DNA from: Bacteroidaceae bacterium
Lineage (GTDB): Bacteria; Bacteroidota; Bacteroidia; Bacteroidales; Bacteroidaceae
Length of the DNA stretch: 9,779 nt
Direction: 5' to 3'
Assembly: GCA_030843315.1 (NCBI GenBank)
Contig: JAUUPT010000108.1
Location: 1 to 9,779 of the forward strand
The notes under the pieces were generated by a model. It was not told where the DNA came from, made no database searches, and worked only from the letters and a program-made list of their open reading frames with translations. Shown piece after piece: positions 6,234 to 9,779 of the stretch. How positions within the stretch are numbered: position 1 is the first letter of the stretch; each line of letters starts with the position of its first letter. A program made the translations under genes and the position numbers.

Positions 6234-8834
6234 ATGAAAAAACATCTATTAATCGGTTTAAGCCTGATAGCGGTATTATTGGGCTGCTCTACGGACGAAG
6301 AAATCAGTCGTTCGGACTTCAAAGCACTTTCCTTTGAAACCTTTGTAGGTAAAGGCACCACCCGTGCCGTTGCCAAAACCTCGTTTGCCGACAGCGACGA
6401 CTTCGGGGTCTTTGCCTACCGGCATGGCACGGATTCCTGGTCGGCAGACGTCACCAAAGAATCGTTTATGGACAACGTCAAAGTCTCCCGCCAAAGCGGT
6501 ACATGGACTTACGCCCCCCTCAAGTATTGGGATGAAGGCATCAACCATACCTTCCTTGCTTATAGCCCCTACAATGCCAGCTATACCATGCCGCTGGGGG
6601 ACGGACTGCTTTGGGGCATCACCACTGCCGCAAAGGCTTCCGACCAGGTAGATCTGCTCTACTCCCTGCCCGAACTGGGTAGCAAAGACCTCGTGTGGAA
6701 AGACGAAGGAACCAAAGTCGTAATCTCCTTCCGTCACGCCCTGTCGCAAATCAAGCTCTCCGCTTCTACCGACCAGGACTACTCGGGCTACTACACAGCC
6801 CGCGTCCGCCGGGTGCGCCTGGTGGGTATCGGCGATACCGGCAATCTGAATCTGAATGCCGCTGATGCCGAAACCTCTCCGTGGAGTAACCAGGGCAGTT
6901 CGCTGGCAGAGGGCGTCTACGCCGCCACCACCGAAGCCCTCGACATCCCGCTGGGCACCACCGAAACCCTGCTGAACCCGGGCAACAACCTCTTCATGCA
7001 GATACCGCAAACGATAGTGAACAACGGCACCGCCTATTTCGAGATTACCTACGACATCGAAGCCACCGAAGCCGGCAACGCCTCCAATGCCGGAACAGGC
7101 AAGACCGCCATCGTCCCCATCCCCGACATTACCTGGGAACACAACCGCATCTACCACTACAAAATACAGATGGACTTGCAGCAACTGCTCAACCTGAAAC
7201 CCATCGAAGTGGGCGAACCTGACGTCATAGACTGGGAAGCCGGTGCGGAAACCAAACTGCCCGAAGACCTGACCATCACCATCGAATCTAACACCGGTGA
7301 CACTCCGCAGACCGGAAAAGGAAACGCCACGCTGGGCGTCACCAAAAGCAACGAGGCCGGAGAGACGCAAACCGTACGAATCGAGAATCCCGAGAAAGAC
7401 GACCAATGGATTGTTGAAGTAGGTCCCGAAATTACCGATGCCGCCGCTGCCAATACCCGTGCGGAAAGCTCGCCTGCCGACTGGCTGAGGGTCTGCCGTG
7501 ATGGAGAAAGCACGGAAGCGACCAAACTCTACGGAACAGATGATGCTTCCATTCTGATAAAGATAACCCAAGAAAATACTTCGACCAAACAGCGCAAAGC
7601 GGAAGTAATCATCCGGCGCGCCCTGTCAGGAGTAACCCGCATCGTGGTGACGCAGGAACCCGCCCCTGCCGCCATCATCGAGGCAAACTCCACCCAGTTC
7701 ACGATGGAAGGCGGAGAGAACCAACTGACCATTGTCAATAAATCCACGGCTTCGTGGGCACTCTCAAAAAGCGAAGGGGCGGATTGGCTCTCGTTGAAGG
7801 ATACAAATGGGCAGAATGTGACATCCGGCACGACGGGACAAATGGTCAAAGCCATTGCAACGCGCAACGAAACTTCCAAGATACGCACTGCCACCATCAC
7901 GCTGACCCGCGACGGGCAAGACCCCGTGCTGGTGGAAGTGACCCAGGCAGCCCCCCAGCCCATGAGCGTATCGGCGAATAATTTCTCGTTCACCTACTTG
8001 GGCGGAAGCCAGACGCTGACTGTCACCAACCCGGAAGGAGAAAAAAACGGCTTCGGGTGGACGCTGGAAGGTACGGCTCCCGACTGGCTCACCGTCAGCT
8101 CGACCACCGGAACGGGCACCAAAGGCACAGTGACTTTTACCGCCAAGACGAATACCTCTGCTACTGCACGCACTTCGGCCTCGTTCACACTGAAGCGGCT
8201 CGGGCAGGCAGATGTCGCCATTAACGTAGGGCAGGGCGCAGCGCCGGGGACTACCTTGTCCCCGAGATCGTTGGCTATTGACTATTCCGCCCAGTCTGGG
8301 ACATTTAATGTTTCCAGCCCTTCGGGCATTCCGTGGACCATCGTTTGCAATGATTCATGGATAACGTTTACGCCCGCATCGGGCGACGGCAACGCAAAGA
8401 TCGTGTATACCGTGACGGCTAATCCTTCAACCATTAATCAGCGAGTTACAATGGTCGCAGTAAAAAGGAATGTAGAAAGCAAAGCAAGTGATGTAATAGC
8501 TGTAGTTCAGAGTAAGGCTCCGGTGCCGGAATTGACTATTACTCCCAAAATACAGAGAAAGAAATATTCGAGTTATAGCGGTTTGGGTTTTGTATATACA
8601 GTCAGTGTACCGGATGGTGTAACCTGGACGGCTACAATAACAGAAACCAAGTATCAGCTCTATTCGTATATGGTGTTTCAGAATGGAACAAAATCATATT
8701 CGGGTGTGGGTCCTGGGCAGTTATTGGTCTTTGCTTTGAATATTCCTTACCAAGCAAGTGGCTATACCGGACTTTTTGAGGTAACCCCTATAGGTGGAGC
8801 GCCTTTCCAGGCAGGCATGATTGTAGACCCTTAA
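6234..8834 (+). CDS. Fimbrillin-BACON fusion lipoprotein, probable tip adhesin
   Basis: An 866-residue lipoprotein: signal sequence with lipobox LLGC (C18), then a fimbrillin module to about residue 345 (protease-site-like GTTRAV at 41-46, FRHALSQIK at 166-174, WEHNRIYHYK at 301-310, GEPDVIDWE at 327-335). After it come about four Ig-like/BACON-type repeats at roughly 346-477, 478-573, 575-668 and 674-761, recognised by recurring ADWL/PDWL/DSWI cores and strand endings such as VVTQEPAP, VEVTQAAP, INVGQGAA and AVVQSKAP. A C-terminal domain (about 764-866) has no repeat that I recognise. BACON domains are thought to bind glycans or mucin or to act as spacers. Because the fimbrillin module's last strand continues into a long extension, the protein is better suited to cap or tip a fibre than to polymerise. 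Most of the gene is very GC-rich (43 of 60 in 6901-6960), but the end is AT-rich (20 of 60 in 8641-8700), suggesting a swapped C-terminus. Confidence 0.87.
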   Translation: MKKHLLIGLSLIAVLLGCSTDEEISRSDFKALSFETFVGKGTTRAVAKTSFADSDDFGVFAYRHGTDSWSADVTKESFMDNVKVSRQSGTWTYAPLKYWDEGINHTFLAYSPYNASYTMPLGDGLLWGITTAAKASDQVDLLYSLPELGSKDLVWKDEGTKVVISFRHALSQIKLSASTDQDYSGYYTARVRRVRLVGIGDTGNLNLNAADAETSPWSNQGSSLAEGVYAATTEALDIPLGTTETLLNPGNNLFMQIPQTIVNNGTAYFEITYDIEATEAGNASNAGTGKTAIVPIPDITWEHNRIYHYKIQMDLQQLLNLKPIEVGEPDVIDWEAGAETKLPEDLTITIESNTGDTPQTGKGNATLGVTKSNEAGETQTVRIENPEKDDQWIVEVGPEITDAAAANTRAESSPADWLRVCRDGESTEATKLYGTDDASILIKITQENTSTKQRKAEVIIRRALSGVTRIVVTQEPAPAAIIEANSTQFTMEGGENQLTIVNKSTASWALSKSEGADWLSLKDTNGQNVTSGTTGQMVKAIATRNETSKIRTATITLTRDGQDPVLVEVTQAAPQPMSVSANNFSFTYLGGSQTLTVTNPEGEKNGFGWTLEGTAPDWLTVSSTTGTGTKGTVTFTAKTNTSATARTSASFTLKRLGQADVAINVGQGAAPGTTLSPRSLAIDYSAQSGTFNVSSPSGIPWTIVCNDSWITFTPASGDGNAKIVYTVTANPSTINQRVTMVAVKRNVESKASDVIAVVQSKAPVPELTITPKIQRKKYSSYSGLGFVYTVSVPDGVTWTATITETKYQLYSYMVFQNGTKSYSGVGPGQLLVFALNIPYQASGYTGLFEVTPIGGAPFQAGMIVDP

Positions 8835-8859
8835 TAATCAAGAATAAAAACAAGATACC

Positions 8860-9087
8860 ATGAAACAATCAAACGTAGAATTAAAGAAAGGCGACCGCAT
8901 CTGGGTACAAGAGTATGATTTCTTCGGCGACCCCTTGCGGTTGCGGTTTGCCGAGGTGCTGGGTGTGGTGCGTCTTCCTTCTGACGATGCTCCCATTATA
9001 ACCATACACTATCTGGATGGTAACAGAGCGTACGAAACCATCCCTATGAATCGCGTGAAGGAATATTGCAGGCAGGAAGAATTCTGA
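8860..9087 (+). CDS. Small conserved-looking protein of unknown function at the operon end
   Basis: A 75-residue soluble protein starting 25 bp after the tip-adhesin stop, so probably co-transcribed. It has no signal peptide or membrane helix and no cysteine pair (one Cys, in KEYCRQEEF). The pattern KKGDRIWVQEYDFFGDPLRL, then FAEVLGVVRL, IITIHYLDG and AYETIPMNRVKEY, is rich in short beta strands with turns and resembles a small SH3/Tudor-like barrel, but I do not recognise the family. A cytoplasmic location behind surface-protein genes suggests a regulatory or unrelated role. An ordinary A-rich leader (ACAAGATACC) precedes the ATG, without a Shine-Dalgarno site. Confidence 0.7.
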   Translation: MKQSNVELKKGDRIWVQEYDFFGDPLRLRFAEVLGVVRLPSDDAPIITIHYLDGNRAYETIPMNRVKEYCRQEEF

Positions 9088-9090
9088 TTA

Positions 9091-9140
9091 TACATCTGTG
9101 TCCCTTTCGCCCCTCCGCCCTCTTTCTCTCCTCTTGTGTT
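9091..9140 (+). other. C-rich, G-poor tract after the fimbrial operon
   Basis: Directly after the last operon gene the plus strand has 21 C to 6 G in 50 bases (17 C to 2 G in 9101-9130) and no hairpin plus U-tract. This composition suits Rho-dependent termination of the fimbrial operon. The tract resembles the one after the division operon (1681-1800). Confidence 0.3.
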
Positions 9141-9225
9141 CATCGGGCGTATTGTGCGGAAGGGACCTGTACCGTCCTGACTTTAGTTGACTGCCAGCAG
9201 AAACTCCCTTGCTTGTAAACCGTAA

Positions 9226-9388
9226 CTTCCTTGCCTTTCATCTGAAACACTATTCCCTTATCTGCACAAGATGCCATCTTATGTTGCACAAGATGCCATC
9301 TTGTGTAGCATAAGATGCCATCTTGTGCAACATAAGATGCCATCTTGTGCATCGAAACAATAAGGCTTTCGGGTGAAAGGCAAGGGGG
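9226..9388. repeat. Large imperfect palindrome (fold-back element) centred on 9307
   Basis: CCTTGCCTTTCA (9229-9240) and TGAAAGGCAAGG (9374-9385) are perfect inverted repeats. As RNA the pairing extends to 9226-9247 with 9367-9388 with four G-U pairs. These arms share the centre (9307) of the inner 89-bp array palindrome, so the whole is one nested fold-back of at least 163 bp. Weaker symmetry continues outward, for example GAAAC at 9200-9204 against GTTTC at 9410-9414 and CCGTCC at 9172-9177 against a GGACGG copy at 9432-9437, slightly offset. I see no supported gene in 9088-9585; the rest of this gap holds the C-rich tract and the promoter of the next gene. Confidence 0.7.
9263..9351. repeat. 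Array of four 13-bp palindromes at 22-bp spacing, folding as one 40-bp-arm inverted repeat
   Basis: AAGATGCCATCTT occurs identically at 9268-9280, 9290-9302, 9312-9324 and 9334-9346, each start exactly 22 bp after the last. Each copy is a dyad around a central C. The 9-bp spacers are ATGTTGCAC, GTGTAGCAT and GTGCAACAT; the first and third are reverse complements. As a result 9263-9302 and 9312-9351 form 40-bp inverted arms with only the two central C-C mismatches around a 9-nt loop. Confidence 0.92.
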
Positions 9389-9526
9389 ATATAGTTGAAA
9401 AGGCGGTATGTTTCGGACGACAGCCATCAAGGGACGGGGGAACAATGCCACTGATAAACTTTTTGGTTTGGAATTAGGTAGCTCAAGTAGAAAGCTTGTC
9501 TTTGGGAAAAGTTCGCATCGAAAAAG

Positions 9527-9557
9527 TTTGCAACCAACTTTTTTCATCTTATCTTTG
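9527..9557 (+). promoter_or_regulatory. Consensus Bacteroides promoter for the DUF3791 gene
   Basis: TTTG at 9527-9530 is followed after 19 bp by TATCTTTG at 9550-9557, a full match to the Bacteroides -33/-7 pattern. Transcription should begin near 9564, about 22 nt before the ATG. It makes the last gene a unit separate from the fimbrial operon. Confidence 0.8.
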
Positions 9558-9573
9558 TTAATCTAAAAAGAAG

Positions 9574-9580
9574 AAGGAGG
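9574..9580 (+). promoter_or_regulatory. Strong Shine-Dalgarno site of the DUF3791 gene
   Basis: AAGGAGG ends 5 nt before the ATG at 9586. Such a strong purine site is uncommon in Bacteroides, where most genes, including the others in this window, have A-rich leaders. It fixes the start and suggests efficient translation. Confidence 0.7.
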
Positions 9581-9585
9581 AACGT

Positions 9586-9779
9586 ATGTCACGTACAGAA
9601 CAGAATAAATTGAAATTTATTGTAGCTTTGGTAGCCGAGTTCTCCCGAACTTATCAGCTCAAGCAGAAACAGGCTTTCAACTATTTGCATCGCTTCAAGG
9701 GACTCGAATTCCTGGAAAAACACTATGGCATTATGCATACCCAATCTTTTGAAGATGTTGTTGAATCTTTAACCGTTGT
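9586..9779 (+). CDS. DUF3791 domain-containing protein (5' part, runs off the window)
   Basis: The first 64 codons of an open gene starting MSRTEQNKLKFIVALVAEFSR. The pattern KFIVALVAEFSRTYQLKQKQAFNYLHRFKGLEFLEKHYGIMHTQSFEDVVESL matches the small helical DUF3791 family: an N-terminal helix, a helical core and the HTQ-then-acidic-helix ending. DUF3791 genes are commonly followed by a DUF3990 gene, whose product I recall as ADP-ribosyltransferase-like, or by a second DUF3791 copy, in an arrangement resembling a toxin-antitoxin pair; the partner would lie beyond this window and is not seen. The gene has a consensus promoter and a strong ribosome binding site, so it is independent of the fimbrial operon. 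Family assignment is from memory of the pattern; function is unproven. Confidence 0.75.
   Translation, partial: MSRTEQNKLKFIVALVAEFSRTYQLKQKQAFNYLHRFKGLEFLEKHYGIMHTQSFEDVVESLTV

Noticed and set aside
6276..7571. Long 431-codon open frame antisense to the tip-adhesin gene
   Set aside because: It arises from GC-rich codon bias opposite the fimbrillin module, is low-complexity (G, V, F, D rich), and has no domain or start signals.
9263..9351. CRISPR array
   Set aside because: The period is only 22 bp, the spacers are 9 bp and partly reverse complements of each other, and no cas genes are present.
9140..9547. 135-codon open frame on the minus strand across the palindrome array
   Set aside because: It runs through the nested palindrome, its peptide simply reflects the repeats (HKMAS and DGIL-like pieces), it has no recognisable domain, and the consensus promoter of the DUF3791 gene overlaps its start. 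Treated as a chance frame.

Overview
The window looks like chromosomal DNA from a gut Bacteroidales bacterium, most likely Bacteroides or a close relative. The reasons are a canonical Bacteroides promoter (TTTG, 19 bp, TATCTTTG) before the last gene, typical Bacteroides protein families (fimbrillin/Mfa-like, BACON, DUF3575, DUF5119, DUF3791) and A/T-rich start regions mostly without Shine-Dalgarno sites. Species cannot be fixed from the sequence alone.

Layout. (1) 1-888, minus strand: the N-terminal 296 codons of dnaX (DNA polymerase III gamma/tau). (2) 1037-1677, plus strand: a two-gene operon, divergent from dnaX, encoding a DivIC/FtsB-type division protein and a four-helix membrane protein that overlap by 4 bp. 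(3) 1831-2832: a tyrosine recombinase. (4) 2853-3173: a 321-bp segment bounded by perfect 19-bp inverted repeats, starting 20 bp after the recombinase stop codon. It carries a Bacteroides-type promoter that currently points left, away from the fimbrial genes. I read it as a phase-variable invertible promoter caught in the OFF orientation. (5) 3227-9087: a fimbrial (type V pilus-like) operon. Its genes are a DUF3575 putative outer-membrane protein, a DUF5119 lipoprotein (possible anchor), a lipoprotein fimbrillin (probable stalk), a large fimbrillin-BACON fusion (probable tip adhesin) and an unrecognised 75-residue protein. A terminator-like hairpin precedes the stalk gene and a 12-bp perfect hairpin follows it, both suited to setting subunit ratios. 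(6) 9088-9585: intergenic DNA with a C-rich tract and an unusual nested palindrome. Four 13-bp palindromes at exact 22-bp spacing form an 89-bp fold-back, inside weaker symmetry that extends over at least 163 bp, all centred on 9307. (7) 9586-9779: the start of a DUF3791 gene with its own promoter and a strong ribosome binding site.

How it works together (inference): the recombinase flips the adjacent segment; in the flipped state the promoter would lie at about 3111-3142 and transcribe into the DUF3575 gene and the rest of the operon, giving on/off surface fimbriae. In the orientation seen here the same promoter would make antisense RNA into the 3' end of the recombinase gene. Base composition changes sharply inside the operon (stalk gene and the last ~500 bp of the tip gene are AT-rich, most of the tip gene is GC-rich), suggesting that surface-exposed parts have been exchanged.

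The two parts most worth following up are the invertible promoter and the 22-bp palindrome array.
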